A DNA stretch of 64,000 bases from Rhodanobacteraceae bacterium (GCA_024233975.1 JACKOX010000005.1:1-64000), one strand, 5' to 3'; positions 1 to 10,527 are shown, numbered from the stretch's first letter. The notes: generated by a model not told the origin, from the letters alone. Translations and numbers: made by a program.

Positions 1-651
1 CAGCATGCCCTTGGCGACGTCGTCTTCGCTGATGCCCTGCGCCTTGGCCTTGGAGGTGATCAGACTGGCGAGGCGGCCGGTACGGGTGAAGCCGGGCAAC
101 ACATTGTTGACGGTGATGCCGAACGGGCCGAGCTCGGTGGCCAGCGTCTTTGCCCAGCTCGCCACCGCGCCGCGGATGGTGTTGGAGACGCCAAGGCCGG
201 CGATCGGCTCCTTCACCGAGGTCGAGATCACATTGACCAGTCGGCCGTAGCCGGCGTCCTTCATGCCCGGCAGCAGCGCCTGAAGCAGGGTCTGACCGGC
301 AACCAGGTGCTGGCGGAATGCAGTGAGGTATTCGTCGATGGACGCTGCATTCGCGGGACCACCCGGCGGGCCACCGCTGTTGTGGATCAGGATCTGCGCC
401 GGTCTTGCGGCGACCAGCGACTCGACAGCGGTTTTAAGCGCAGCGGTATCGCCGACATCCTGTGCGATGAAACCGTGCTGCTGGCTGCCGTTGTTCGGCA
501 GTTTCGCGACGATTTCTTCCAGCACGGCTTCGCGACGCGCCAGGACGGTTACCGAAGCGCCCAATCCAGCCAATGCCATGGCCGAAGCGCGACCGATGCC
601 TTCCGAAGCGCCGCAGACCAGCGCATGGCGGCCATGCAGATCGATATTCAT
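1..651 (-). CDS. SDR-family oxidoreductase-like protein (partial, 3' end outside window)
   Basis: The first 217 residues are visible; the C-terminus lies beyond the left edge. The N-terminus has a Rossmann nucleotide-binding motif (GASEGIGRA, about residues 10-18), and an NSGGP stretch stands where NNAG is usual. The usual YxxxK catalytic pair is absent: the aligned segment reads GVSNTIRGAV, with Ser for Tyr and Arg for Lys. This matches an SDR subgroup known to resemble ketoacyl reductases but to lack the full active-site tetrad, so its reaction is uncertain. The ATG overlaps the TGA of the PaiB-like gene (ATGA), which implies translational coupling as the last gene of the asnS-led run. Confidence 0.85.
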   Translation of the reverse strand, partial: MNIDLHGRHALVCGASEGIGRASAMALAGLGASVTVLARREAVLEEIVAKLPNNGSQQHGFIAQDVGDTAALKTAVESLVAARPAQILIHNSGGPPGGPANAASIDEYLTAFRQHLVAGQTLLQALLPGMKDAGYGRLVNVISTSVKEPIAGLGVSNTIRGAVASWAKTLATELGPFGITVNNVLPGFTRTGRLASLITSKAKAQGISEDDVAKGML

Positions 652-1283
652 GAGGTTTCTCCGTTGTCGTCGAAGCGCATCCAGTCCGCTACGGCGAAAG
701 CTTCGCTATTGCCGAGGCCGACCAGCGCATCATGAACCGCCTTCTGGTTGGCGGGCGGGTGATTCTGGCTGAGCTTGGCCTTGAACTCGATCCGCGTCAC
801 CGTCAGTTCGAAGCCGACGATGCCGCGCAGCTGTCGACGGAAGCGGTCCTCCATCGGATCGAAGTCCCAGTCGCCCCCGACGCTCGGTTCGAAGTGCCGA
901 CTGAGGTCGTGCACCAGCGCGCCTAGCTGCGCGTCGTCGTCATACCAGCTCAGCCGGCCATGCAGATGGGCGACCACATAATTCCAGGTCGGCACGCGGG
1001 CGGCAGATTCCTTGTCCGGATTCCAGCCCGGCGACACATAGTGCTGCGGACCGTGCAGGATCAGCGTCAAATCGCCATAGTGGTGGCAGAGCGGGTTGGG
1101 TTTGGCGAGATGGCCCCGCAGGCGAATGGCATCGCCATCGCGCCGATAAAGCACCGGTGCGTGCGCGATGATCGGTTCTGAGCCGGTCGCGGCGATCAGC
1201 GTGGCAAAGGGGTTCTGTTCGGCCAGACGATCCAGCGCAACGAGGTTGTTGAGTTCGAATGCGCGTGGCAGGTAGGTGCTCAT
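648..1283 (-). CDS. PaiB-like FMN-binding protein
   Basis: The 211-aa protein fits the PaiB/FMN-binding split-barrel family, named after a Bacillus regulator of sporulation and protease genes. Many members are simply flavoproteins of unknown role. Family-like features are NPFATLIAATG near residue 25, the HLAKPNP loop, and the PGWNPDK...VPTWNYVVAHLHG block. I start at the Met before STYLPRAFE (1283) rather than an ATG 60 bases upstream, because the family begins with a Y-x-P-x-x-F motif. It lies 16 bases after the preceding gene and overlaps the SDR gene by 4 bases. A regulatory role here is inference only. Confidence 0.85.
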   Translation of the reverse strand: MSTYLPRAFELNNLVALDRLAEQNPFATLIAATGSEPIIAHAPVLYRRDGDAIRLRGHLAKPNPLCHHYGDLTLILHGPQHYVSPGWNPDKESAARVPTWNYVVAHLHGRLSWYDDDAQLGALVHDLSRHFEPSVGGDWDFDPMEDRFRRQLRGIVGFELTVTRIEFKAKLSQNHPPANQKAVHDALVGLGNSEAFAVADWMRFDDNGETS

Positions 1284-1299
1284 GTCGTCGCCGATCTGC

Positions 1300-1665
1300 C
1301 TAGTCGCGAAGGAGTTTGGCTGCGCCAAGCAACAGACCGCCAAGTATTCCCGTCGTCAACGCAGAGGCCACGAATCGCCGCCGCCAGGCATTGAGCCGCC
1401 GTGCTGTCGGATCCCGCAGGGCCTCCGCGCCGCTTTTCTCAAGCCATGAGCGCAAGGCGAAGTAACCTCGCAGATTCGCATCTTCGGAGCCGGAAACGAT
1501 GGACTGCCATGTCCCGGGATGCAGGGTCCGAAGGCGATCAAACAAACGGTTGCCCTGGCGAAGGGCCGCGGCTGAAAAAAGCGCCGCAAGAAAGACCAGT
1601 GCGACGCCGCCGACGATCAGCCAGTACCTGGCCGCATCCAGATTTGAGTAGAAGTGCTCAGCCAC
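1300..1665 (-). CDS. small two-helix membrane protein (UspB-like layout)
   Basis: A 121-aa protein with one hydrophobic helix near residues 16-35 and a second at about 100-117, separated by a charged, Arg-rich soluble stretch (LNAWRRRF). The layout, length and closing helix resemble the universal stress protein B family of inner-membrane proteins. The resemblance is by topology and a few residues only, so I give no name. Its start overlaps the end of the 107-aa gene by 8 bases, and a PaiB-like gene follows after 16 bases. It appears to be an internal member of the asnS-led operon. Confidence 0.65.
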   Translation of the reverse strand: MAEHFYSNLDAARYWLIVGGVALVFLAALFSAAALRQGNRLFDRLRTLHPGTWQSIVSGSEDANLRGYFALRSWLEKSGAEALRDPTARRLNAWRRRFVASALTTGILGGLLLGAAKLLRD

Positions 1666-1977
1666 GGCCGGTGGGCTGGCGAATCATCTGCGCTAGCAAT
1701 CGCGTGTCATCCTCGCCCTGCGGTGGTGTCAGCTCGTCGAGCAGGAAGCCAAGCTCGGCGGCGTCGCTTTCGTCCAATCCTTCGCGCTCCCGGAAATCGG
1801 CGTCGAGTAGCGCACTGCGCGCCGAATCCTCGCTGTCATACGGAAAGGTGTTGCCGGCGCTATCGAACACTTCCGCTGTACCGGCTTCCAGCAGCCGCAG
1901 CCGCGCCCACACCTGGGTACGGCCGAGGAAGCTGATCCACCAGCTGTCGTGATGCCCGCTCTGCGTGGCGAGATCGT

Positions 1978-1981
<4 letters not shown>
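1658..1981 (-). CDS. uncharacterised 107-aa protein, TTG start coupled to asnS stop
   Basis: No ATG or GTG start fits this frame downstream of asnS. A TTG at 1981-1979 overlaps the asnS TGA (TTGA). The product begins LNDLATQSGHHDSWWISF and is acidic in its second half (DSEDSARSALLDADF, GLDESDAAELGFLLDEL). There is no signal peptide or membrane helix. The Trp-rich N-terminus followed by a conserved-looking acidic helix suggests a small globular protein; I do not recognise the family. It is followed with an 8-base overlap by the two-helix membrane protein. The start depends on coupling and would be missed by callers that ignore TTG. Confidence 0.65.
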
Positions 1982-3393
<1,412 letters not shown>

Positions 3394-3511
3394 GAACCAC
3401 TGTCTCCGGCTTTCTGGGGCCGCCCGGGATTTCCGGCCGGCATAAAAACGAACCGTGAATGATAACCGACCCCGGCACCCGGATTGGAGCCGGTTGAAGG
3501 CTTCCGCACGG

Positions 3512-3517
3512 TAGAAT
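3512..3517 (+). promoter_or_regulatory. putative -10 element of a leaderless Fe-S gene transcript
   Basis: TAGAAT lies exactly six bases before the ATG at 3524, which would place the transcription start at or next to the A of the start codon. There is no Shine-Dalgarno sequence in the gap and no good -35 at the usual spacing. Confidence 0.4.
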
Positions 3518-3523
3518 GACTCC

Positions 3524-3901
3524 ATGCAGAACGTCACCGACACCACCATCCGCCTCAGCGACGCCGCCATGCAGCGCGTCCGCCACTTCCTGTCCACCGA
3601 TAAAAGCGCTCTAGGCCTGCGTTTCGGGGTCAAGCGCACCGGCTGCTCCGGCTGGGGTTATGCCTTGGATCTGGCCCGCGAACAGCGTGATGACGACACC
3701 GTGTTCGACGTCGACGGCGTCCGCGTGCTGATCGACGCCCAGAGCCTGCCGCTGGTCGCCGGCACCGAGATCGACTTCGTCCGCGAAGGCCTCAACCAGC
3801 AGTTCGTGTTCCGCAATCCCAACGCGGCGGGCGAATGCGGCTGCGGCGAGAGCTTCACCACCGAGGACATGGGCGAGATTGGCGAATCGATTGGTGCGTG
3901 A
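3524..3901 (+). CDS. HesB/IscA/SufA-type iron-sulfur cluster carrier
   Basis: A 125-aa A-type Fe-S carrier. The three family cysteines are present: one in KRTGCSGWGY (about residue 41) and two in the C-terminal CGCGESF motif (about 105-107). These proteins bind a [2Fe-2S] or [4Fe-4S] cluster and pass it to apoproteins. The W in CSGWGY and the FVFRNPNAAGECGCGESF region look like the SufA/IscA branch; no isc or suf genes are adjacent, so the subtype is open. It is transcribed divergently from asnS and probably from a leaderless promoter. Confidence 0.92.
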   Translation: MQNVTDTTIRLSDAAMQRVRHFLSTDKSALGLRFGVKRTGCSGWGYALDLAREQRDDDTVFDVDGVRVLIDAQSLPLVAGTEIDFVREGLNQQFVFRNPNAAGECGCGESFTTEDMGEIGESIGA

Positions 3902-3931
3902 ACAGGGTCCTCCCGGTTCTCAAGGATGCGG

Positions 3932-4812
3932 CTAGGTAAACCGACTGGCACCATCTGTTGACATGGCTCCGTAGGCATTGGTGTCAGGGGCGAGGTAGCG
4001 AAATAACGATACCAGGGCTGCAACACGCCCCGTGAAGCGCTGGAGTTCCAGTTCGGACATCGGGTCGATATCGGCCACGCCATGTATCGAACGCCCGTCG
4101 TAGACGACGACGTCGCCGGCATGGGTGAAGGGCTCGTAGCGGAAGCGGTAACCGTCATGGTCGACGTAGCCGCCACCTTCATCGTAGTCGCGCCCCTGTT
4201 CGGTCATCAGCATCAGCAGCTGGTAGTAGCCCAGATCGGCCGAGGTCGTCGCCAATTGCGAGTACACATCGCGATGCGGAACCATGAAACCACCGCCAGC
4301 CGGGTATTGCAGCAGGCGTGAGCAGGTCCAGAAGCCTTCCTGTGTGCCGGCGACTGCGAAATCGTCCGCAAGGCCATACAGGCGGTTGCGCAGCCTGCCA
4401 GGCGGATGAAATCGTTCCGCATCCCGAGCACATCATCAGCAAAAATCGGTTGTAAATGGCACGCATGAAGCGGCCCAGCGTGCGCATGCTGTTGACCCCG
4501 GAGTTAGCGCCGATCTGGAGCTTCTGCAGGTTGCCTCTGACTGCCTCACTGTCGGCAGGGTCGTGCTTGCGGTCATTGCCAGCATCAAAGCGCTCGCGGA
4601 TGCGGCGTAGCGCTGTTTGAACCTCGCTGCGCGAATGCAGCCCACGAATGCAGGCTAGGCCATTGCCTTCGACCGTATTCTGCACCTGCATCGGATCCAG
4701 TGTGTCCAGATCATCCGCTTCGATGAGGACTCGGCGAACTGGTTCTGGTCGGAGACCCCATTCAAGCGGGGCCGCCCATATTATTTGCGGATACCGTGCT
4801 GGGTTTGTGCAT
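3932..4812 (-). pseudogene. frameshifted phytanoyl-CoA dioxygenase-like (2OG-Fe oxygenase) gene
   Basis: Read on the minus strand, the pieces are MHKPSTVSANNMGGPA from 4812, then another frame (PEPVRRVLIEADDLDTLDP through FMRAIYN, about 4775-4440), then a third frame carrying the C-terminal core. That core has VPHRDVYSQL (a HxD iron ligand pair), YYQLLMLMTEQGRDYDEGGG and VVYDGRSIHGVAD (distal His), as expected of PhyH/2-oxoglutarate Fe(II) oxygenases. At least three indels interrupt it. The ATG at 4812 shares a base with the stop of the methyltransferase upstream (TGATG), so it is the last gene of the island operon. The substrate is unknown. Decay or sequence error are both possible. Confidence 0.6.
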
Positions 4813-5545
4813 CACGATTGATTGAAAGGCTTCATCGACCTCGGCACAAATGGCTCCAGCATGCGCTCGCGATTCCATTTGCCGAGCCAGTTGTAGGCGC
4901 ACGGGGCAGCGAGCCGTAGCGCTCGATACTGAGCCCGGTGAAGCCCGCCAGTCTCGCGGCTGTGTTCAATCGTTTTGGCGTGAGCCCATAGATTCCCCTG
5001 TTCGGCGGCCCAGCGCATGCCGGGCGTCAGCGTGATCTGGATCGGGAATAGCGGACACCAGGGATTGGGCTCGACAAACACCATTCGTCCACCCGGCTTG
5101 AGAGCGGTAAACGCCTTGCGGAAATAACTCCCAAGCTCTGGCAAGTGATGCAGCATGAAGTATCCGACCATGGCGTCGAAGCTACCGTCGAGCTGCTCCA
5201 GCTGTTCACCAACATCACCGCAGTGCATGCGGAAGTCGGATTGGCGCCGATGGCCTGCCGGCATTCGGCGGTCTGTTCTGGCGACAGTTCGATCGCGTCG
5301 ACTTTTAGGCCGCTTGCGAGCAGGAGTCGTGAAAAGCGGCCGAGTCCGGCACCCCATTCACAGATGTGGTGTTCGCCCGCAGCCAGCATGCCCCGTCGCA
5401 TGACCTCCTCATGGTGGCGGCGCACGTATGGCGTATCGAGGGGCAGCATGCGGATCGGTCGTCGCTGCGCGAAATAAGAGCGCTGGACGTCGAAGTCGCG
5501 TTCGTGCCTGGCGTTGCTGTTGTCGGAATTTCCGGGTCTAGTCAT
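4812..5545 (-). pseudogene. frameshifted SAM-dependent methyltransferase (first of two)
   Basis: The N-terminal frame starts MTRPGNSDNSNARHERDFD and contains the SAM-binding glycine motif as CEWGAGLGRFSRLLL (about residues 62-76) and the acidic loop VDAIELSPEQ. A frameshift near 5240 switches to DFRMHCGDVGEQLEQLDGSFDAMVGYFMLHHLPEL and LKPGGRMVFVEPNP. Toward the C-terminus a short stretch again fits better in another frame (FTGLSIERYGSLP) before returning, suggesting a compensating indel pair. Class I methyltransferase, acceptor unknown; inferred to modify a sugar of the island product. An alternative ATG lies three codons upstream. Its start overlaps the GT2 gene. Confidence 0.65.
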
Positions 5546-6306
5546 GGCGGTCAAGCGGGTCTCGAGCAGCAGCTGGTCGAGGTCGAGAAAAGTAGCGCAG
5601 GCGCATCATTTGCGACAACGTTCCGGCAGCCTTGCGCAGTCGCCGCCAGCTGCTATGGCCGGAACGGCTGCTCGGGCGCGCTTCGCGGTTGATGGGGATC
5701 GCGACGAAGTGGCGACCGAGGCGGCGATCAGCGGCATCAGCCAAGATGAGCTTTCAGTCTGACTGACGATTCGATTGACAGCTGGTCGTGACAGCAGCGC
5801 GAAAAGACAGGCCCCCTGACGGAGTCCGCCAACCCAGCGAATACTCTGGCGATAAAGCAGGGAAGCCAGTCTCCGGTCCGGTCGGCTGCGGCTGCCGGTA
5901 CGGCGCGCGAAAATGACGTCGATGTCGGGATGGCGGTTGGTCCAGAGCGCCGTGACGGCTTCGGGAGGATCCTCGAGATCGGCATCCATGATCAGGCACC
6001 ATTTCCCAGGCTGGCCATGAGGCCGTGGAGCAGCGCCTGGTCCTGGCCGCGATTGCAGCGGGTTTCGAGGATGCGCACGCGCGGGTCGTTGCCGGCAATC
6101 GCACGGGCTTGTGCCGCGCTTCCTGTGGACAGGCGTCGTCGACCAGTATCAGTTCATAGCGGACATCCAAACCCTCGGCCATCTGTGCGGACTCGTCGCA
6201 ACAGCTCTTCCAGCATGTCGGCGGTGCGATATATCGGCATGATCCAGCTGAGCTGGATAGCGTCGTCTTCCCGGATTGAGCTCGGCGAAGCGGTAATCGG
6301 ACTCAT
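5538..6306 (-). pseudogene. frameshifted GT2 glycosyltransferase, polyprenyl-phosphate type
   Basis: Starts MSPITASPSSIREDDAIQLS and reads WIMPIYRTADMLEELLRRV, then after a frameshift YELILVDDACPQ, then MDADLEDPPEAVTALW and HPDIDVIFARRTGSRSRPDR. The MDADLxDPPE motif (about residue 95) is the metal/donor site typical of dolichol-phosphate mannosyltransferase and ArnC-like enzymes, which attach sugars to polyprenyl phosphate. The C-terminal part (RHFVAIPINREARPSSRSGHSSWRRL-type sequence) is in yet another frame, and no membrane helices follow. At least three indels are needed. The ATG overlaps the epimerase stop (ATGA). Inferred role: loading a sugar on undecaprenyl phosphate. Confidence 0.68.
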
Positions 6307-7253
6307 GGCGTCTGCAGGAGGAAGTTTCTGCCTGCGGGAGTCTGCGCCCACGCCCAGCAGCGGAGCAGGCCTTCTTCCAGACAGATGCTTGGCGACCAGT
6401 CAAAACCATCCGAGGCAGAAGGCGGGATGCCTGCGCCGACCTGGCCATAGGCGTCACCGCGTTCATACGGCTGCGGGCTGGTCAGTTGAAGGCCGGTGAT
6501 GGCCTCCAGAGTTTGCGCGACCTCGCCGACCGTGTTCAGGCGACCAGCGCAAAGATTGAAGGCAGGAACCGAACATGAACGGACTCGCCGAGCAACAGCA
6601 CCGCGCGCGCAATATCGTCGAAATAGAGCCAGTCGCGTACTGCTTGGCCTCGCCCACGGAACCTGTGTGCCGCCTAGCGCGGCCCTGAGCAGTGCTGGTG
6701 GTACAAGGCGGTCGCGCTGTTCGTAAGGGGCCATAGCCGGTGAACAGGCGAAGTTCAGTGTATGCGATGCCCAGCTCGTCCGCGCGTTGTTGTGCGAGGA
6801 TTGACTCGGCCGCCTTGATCGCACCGCGGAAGGTTTCCGGCTGCAGGTGGTTCGTCACTCGCCGTGGAATGGGCGCCCGGCCATACATCATCGAGCTGCC
6901 AAACCAGGTCAATCGTCCGCTGAAACCGGCCTGTTCCAGCGCATCGAAAACGCTGAGCAGGTTCTGCCCCATGGTCTGCAGAGAATCAGATCGATCGCTT
7001 GGGCCCGATGAGTTGCGGGTGCAGGGAAGGCTGCCATAACCACCAGGCGTGGCTGCCTGCGGACGAGCAGACTCCGCAGTGCAGCGGTGTCAGAAAGCGA
7101 CAACGTGTGGCGAGCAATTTCGAATGCATTTCCAGCCGGACAGTGCGGAGCCGCTACATGAGCCACCACGTCTACCTCAACCCCAATGCTGGAGGCATAC
7201 CGGGCGATCGCCGAGCCGATTGCTCCGCTCCCTCCAAGGATCAGGATGCGCAT
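6303..7253 (-). pseudogene. frameshifted NAD-dependent epimerase/dehydratase
   Basis: The N-terminus MRILILGGSGAIGSAIARYA (residues 1-20) is a classic extended-SDR Rossmann motif (GGxGxIG). After a frameshift near 6960 the next piece contains FGSSMMYGRAPIPRRV, the usual S-x-x-x-YG region of sugar nucleotide epimerases, then ELGIAYTELRLFTGYGP. A further frameshift near 6620 gives VPAFNLCAGRLNTVGEVAQTL and the C-terminal tail. The YxxxK motif is not clear in the current frame (TFRGAIKAAES), which may itself be an indel effect. It probably acts on a nucleotide sugar. Its start overlaps the end of the aldolase gene. Confidence 0.68.
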
Positions 7254-8057
7254 GCTGACGGAAGACCACCGGATAGCGGATTGGCACTAAGACCGGGTTC
7301 CACCAGACTGCGAAGCGCCTCGTGGTCGATGGCAATTTCGGGCGAGCGAGTACCCAGCGATTCGATGGCTGCATCCAGCTCTGACAGGGTTTGCCGCAAG
7401 ATTTGTGTTGGTACCGAGGCGCGAAAACTCCGGCGAGAGCGACACCAAAGCTACAGTCAAGGCGGAGCATGGCAGCGAGCAGATGCGTTTGCGGATCGGT
7501 TGGCCGCCATCCGGGCGCGTGATGCCAGCGAAGCCGAAGGCGCCCCTGGTACGCGTCCCGGAAACGGTCCAGTGTGCCGTCAACCAGAGGCTGGAACAGG
7601 TCGTGGTTGCCGGTGTCGATCCGGTAGTCGTGCAGCCCCACGTAGACACGGGAAAGTGGCAGATGCTCCAGATCGCGACCCAGTTGCATCGCATCGACGG
7701 TTTCGACCAGCACGCCAAGGCGGGCACGGCCGTCCAGGACATCTAGCAGCCTCTCAACCTCTTCGATACGCCGGAACATCGGCAGGAGAATTTCATCCGC
7801 TCCATGCTGCACGGCGAGTGAAGCCTCTTCATGCAGGAACGCCGGGTGGTTGTTGACGCGGCAGATCACGTCACAGTCGACCGCCTCGCGGATGGCGATC
7901 AGGTCGTCGACGCCGCCGCGATTGATTTCGGTGTCGTGCTCTGCCTGGCGGTCGGGCTTTCCCCGCCATTCCCAGTCAATAATGATCGCCGCCATGCCGG
8001 CGGTAGCAGCCGCTCGGGCATAGTCAGCGTCATGCGGGTGAAGAGCAGATAGTCCAT
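7241..8057 (-). pseudogene. frameshifted HpcH/HpaI-type aldolase (citrate lyase beta-like)
   Basis: Starts MDYLLFTR; adding one base near 8037 joins it to HDADYARAAATAGMAAIIIDWEWRGKPDRQ. It then contains CRVNNHP, ADEILLPMFRRIEEVERLLDV, LGVLVETVDAMQ and SRVYVGLHDYRID, a good match to the HpcH/HpaI aldolase barrel (metal-dependent pyruvate-type aldol cleavage or condensation; the VETV segment supplies a metal-binding Glu in the family). A second indel near 7430 leads to the final frame, which ends SGGLPSACAS and TGA at 7243-7241. Members of this family do occur in surface-polysaccharide clusters, but the substrate here is unknown. The ATG shares a base with a TGA (TGATG). Confidence 0.65.
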
Positions 8058-8844
8058 CACGTCGAGACTGCCGGGTTGCGGGATGCTCCAAGCGGTTTTC
8101 TTCGCGGTCAGCACCAGGTTGCTGCCAGTAGGCGGCCTTAGCAGCCGCCCAATGCTGATCTCTGCGCGATTGACCGTGCGTAGAAGTGTGTTGAACGCAC
8201 TGGCGGGTCGATCTTCCAGCATCGTGTCGCGTGAGCGCATCAGCCGCATTCCCAGGCGGGAGGCGCCGATCAGTGGAAGCAGCAGGAATTGAAGCCGAAC
8301 AGCTGCTCGATATGGAAGCCGGCATCCCGGACACGTTTGGAAAGCAGGGATCGAGAATAGCGACGTTGATGTCCGGCGAGCTCGTCGCGGCGGCTCCAAA
8401 GCCAGCGATGTGCCGGTACGGTCAGCAGCAGGCGCCCTCCAGGACGCAGGATGCGATGCATCTCGCGCAGGCCGGTGTCGTCATCGACATGTTCGAGCAC
8501 ATCAAATGCACAGGCGATACCTGCGCTGCCATCCGGCCAGGGATAGATTCCATCTCTCCGCTGCGAAAACGTTCGCTCAGTGGGTGGTGCTGGTCTGTCC
8601 ATGGGTCGACGCCGTGGGCATCCACGCCGCGTGCAAGCAGGGCCTCGACCAGCGCGCCGGTTCCGCACCCGATGTCCACCACAGGGCGTTCCACGTGGTC
8701 GGCAGTCAGATGGGGCGGGGCTATCAGGTCCAGCAGCAGCTTGCGTCGTGGCGCATGCCAGTAATGACCGGACTCGTCGAGTGCAATACGATCAAGCCGC
8801 TCCCGGGGAAACGTTGATCGAGCTGATTCGATGGCGACCGTCAT
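8057..8844 (-). pseudogene. frameshifted SAM-dependent methyltransferase (second)
   Basis: Starts MTVAIESARSTFPRERLD; the motif I glycine loop is VVDIGCGTGALVEALLARG (about residues 46-64), followed by VDAHGVDPW. A frameshift near 8540 leads to IACAFDVLEHVDDDTGLREM, LRPGGRLLLTVPAH and WLWSRRDELAGHQRRYSR, typical of type-11 methyltransferases. A second near 8285 leads to a hydrophobic C-terminal segment (LLPLIGASRLGMRLMRSRD) and LLRPPTGSNLVLTA, the usual membrane-hugging tail of this group in glycan clusters. A third indel is needed to reach the TGA at 8059-8057. It is the first gene of the minus-strand island operon and diverges from the membrane glycosyltransferase. Confidence 0.68.
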
Positions 8845-8910
8845 GGAATGGCGGTCATTGCGGGTGGAGCAGGGCATGATTTGCCGCGGGAACAGCTACA
8901 GGGACGCTGC

Positions 8911-10503
8911 ATGGTAACCAAGTTCGTGGTTGTTCGTTCGGCATTTTGGCTTGCCCAGGCTATGGATGAACGGGCCGTGGAAGGCGCACTGATGGCGGAA
9001 CCATGGATTTGCATGGTGCTGGCGCTGGTGGCGGTGGTCGCGACCTTCGGGCTTCGTGCCCGGGCGGCGTTGGGAGCTGACGAGGGTTATCTGTGGTTCG
9101 GCGTCCAGCAGCTGCTGAAAGGGCGCTTGCCGCATAGGGACTTCAAGTCCCTATGAGCCTGGACGCTATCTGTGGTCGGCACCTTTGACCTGGCTTTTCG
9201 GGGGCGACTGCTGGGCGTGCGTGTCTCATCGCACCTATTCTTTGCCTTGGCACTTGGGCTTGCGCTGATATGCCTGCGCGACCTGGGTACGGCCTGGCCC
9301 GGAGTCATTCTGGCGGCGGGCGTGCTGGCTGCCTGGTCGCATCCGCAGCACAAGCAGTATGAACATGGCTGGCTGTTGCTGATCTGGTCCGCGTTTGCGT
9401 TGCTCGTGAAGACGCCTGATGTGTCCACGGCATTCCAAGCAGGGCTGGTTGTCGGCGTTGCGCTGTTTTTCGGCTTCAATCTTGCCCTGTACGCCAGTGC
9501 GGCCCTGTTCGTCACGGTAACCGTGGCTGCCTGGTTCGACCTGGTTCCGCTTGAGCGCAATTTGTCCATGGCTTTGCTGCTAGGGTCAGTCGTGGGGATA
9601 TTGCCGTTTGTCCTCATGCTCTTCTCTGCCGGGTTTGCCCGACATTTCGTCGAACGCCGGATCACATCCGTGCTGGCACGTGGCGGGCCAATCTGTCCCT
9701 ACCTCGGCCTTGGCCCGGCGTTTGGCTAACCCAGCTTTTCAGGGGGTGTCGTCAGCGCGACGAAGCGCCTTTCAGTGGCTGTTTCTGATCCAGCTGTTGT
9801 TGCCCATCGGCGTACTGGTAGCCATTGTCGCCGGGGCGTGGTGTGACGATCCGGTGGTGGCGGGCATGCTGTCCGCCGCGAGCCTGGGCATTTTCGTCTT
9901 CCACCATGCGGCGAGTCGAGCCGATGCGTCGCACATTGCACAGGCCGCCACTCCCGTGATGCTGATTACGTTTATGTACTTCCCGGTGGCGATGCAGCTT
10001 TTGCTATCACTGATGCTGCTGTGGCTGATCGCTCCGTTCTACCGGCATCGCCCTCATCGCGCGGGTTCTCGCCCTGATGCCGGATTGGCCGGTAGTCGTT
10101 ACCGGTACGATGTCGGCAACCCTGCGTTGTTGGCAGAAGCGGTTCGATTGTGTACAGGCCAGCCTGAAGGCGTGCCCTGCCTGTTCGCGGCTCCCTCGCT
10201 GCCTTGGCTTTACGCCGTGCTCAGGCGCGATGCGCCGGTTTATGACACGTTCTGCGTGCATCCAGCCCAGCCCACTTGCAGGAGCAAATGATTGGCCAGT
10301 TGCGGGCCTCTGGCGCTGTCTTCGCGATGATTTCCAATGCGCGGCTCGATGGTCGTGATGATTTGCGCTTTACCAACACCCATCCAATGGTCTGGAGCTA
10401 TCTGAACCAGCATTTCCACCGGGTGGTTGGGCACGATCTGGGCAACGACATCCATGTGTTCAGGAAATGTGCCCAGACCATCGAATGTCAGGGACTGGCG
10501 TGA
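8911..10503 (+). pseudogene. frameshifted polytopic membrane glycosyltransferase-like protein (GT-C/GT39-like)
   Basis: Pieces in three frames make one protein of about 530 residues. The N-terminal helix is followed by LGADEGYLWFGVQQLLKGRL and PHRDFKS/YEPGRYLWSAPLTWLFG, the acidic first-loop signature of GT-C enzymes such as ArnT and protein mannosyltransferases. Many membrane helices follow (FFALALGLALICLRDLG, WLLLIWSAFALLVKT, MALLLGSVVGILPFVLML). Then comes a soluble C-terminal domain ending CAQTIECQGLA. Frameshifts lie near 9153 (one extra C), 9200 (five Gs where three or six fit), 9700 and 10270. Inferred to transfer a lipid-linked sugar made by the neighbouring GT2 pathway. The start is uncertain; a Met at 8992 is the alternative. 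Confidence 0.62.
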
Positions 10504-10527
10504 AGTCACCCGCCGGTTCAACGCCAC

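Noticed and set aside
3394..3639. N-terminal extension of asnS to 3639
   Set aside because: It would run through the divergent Fe-S carrier gene; family length fits the start at 3393.
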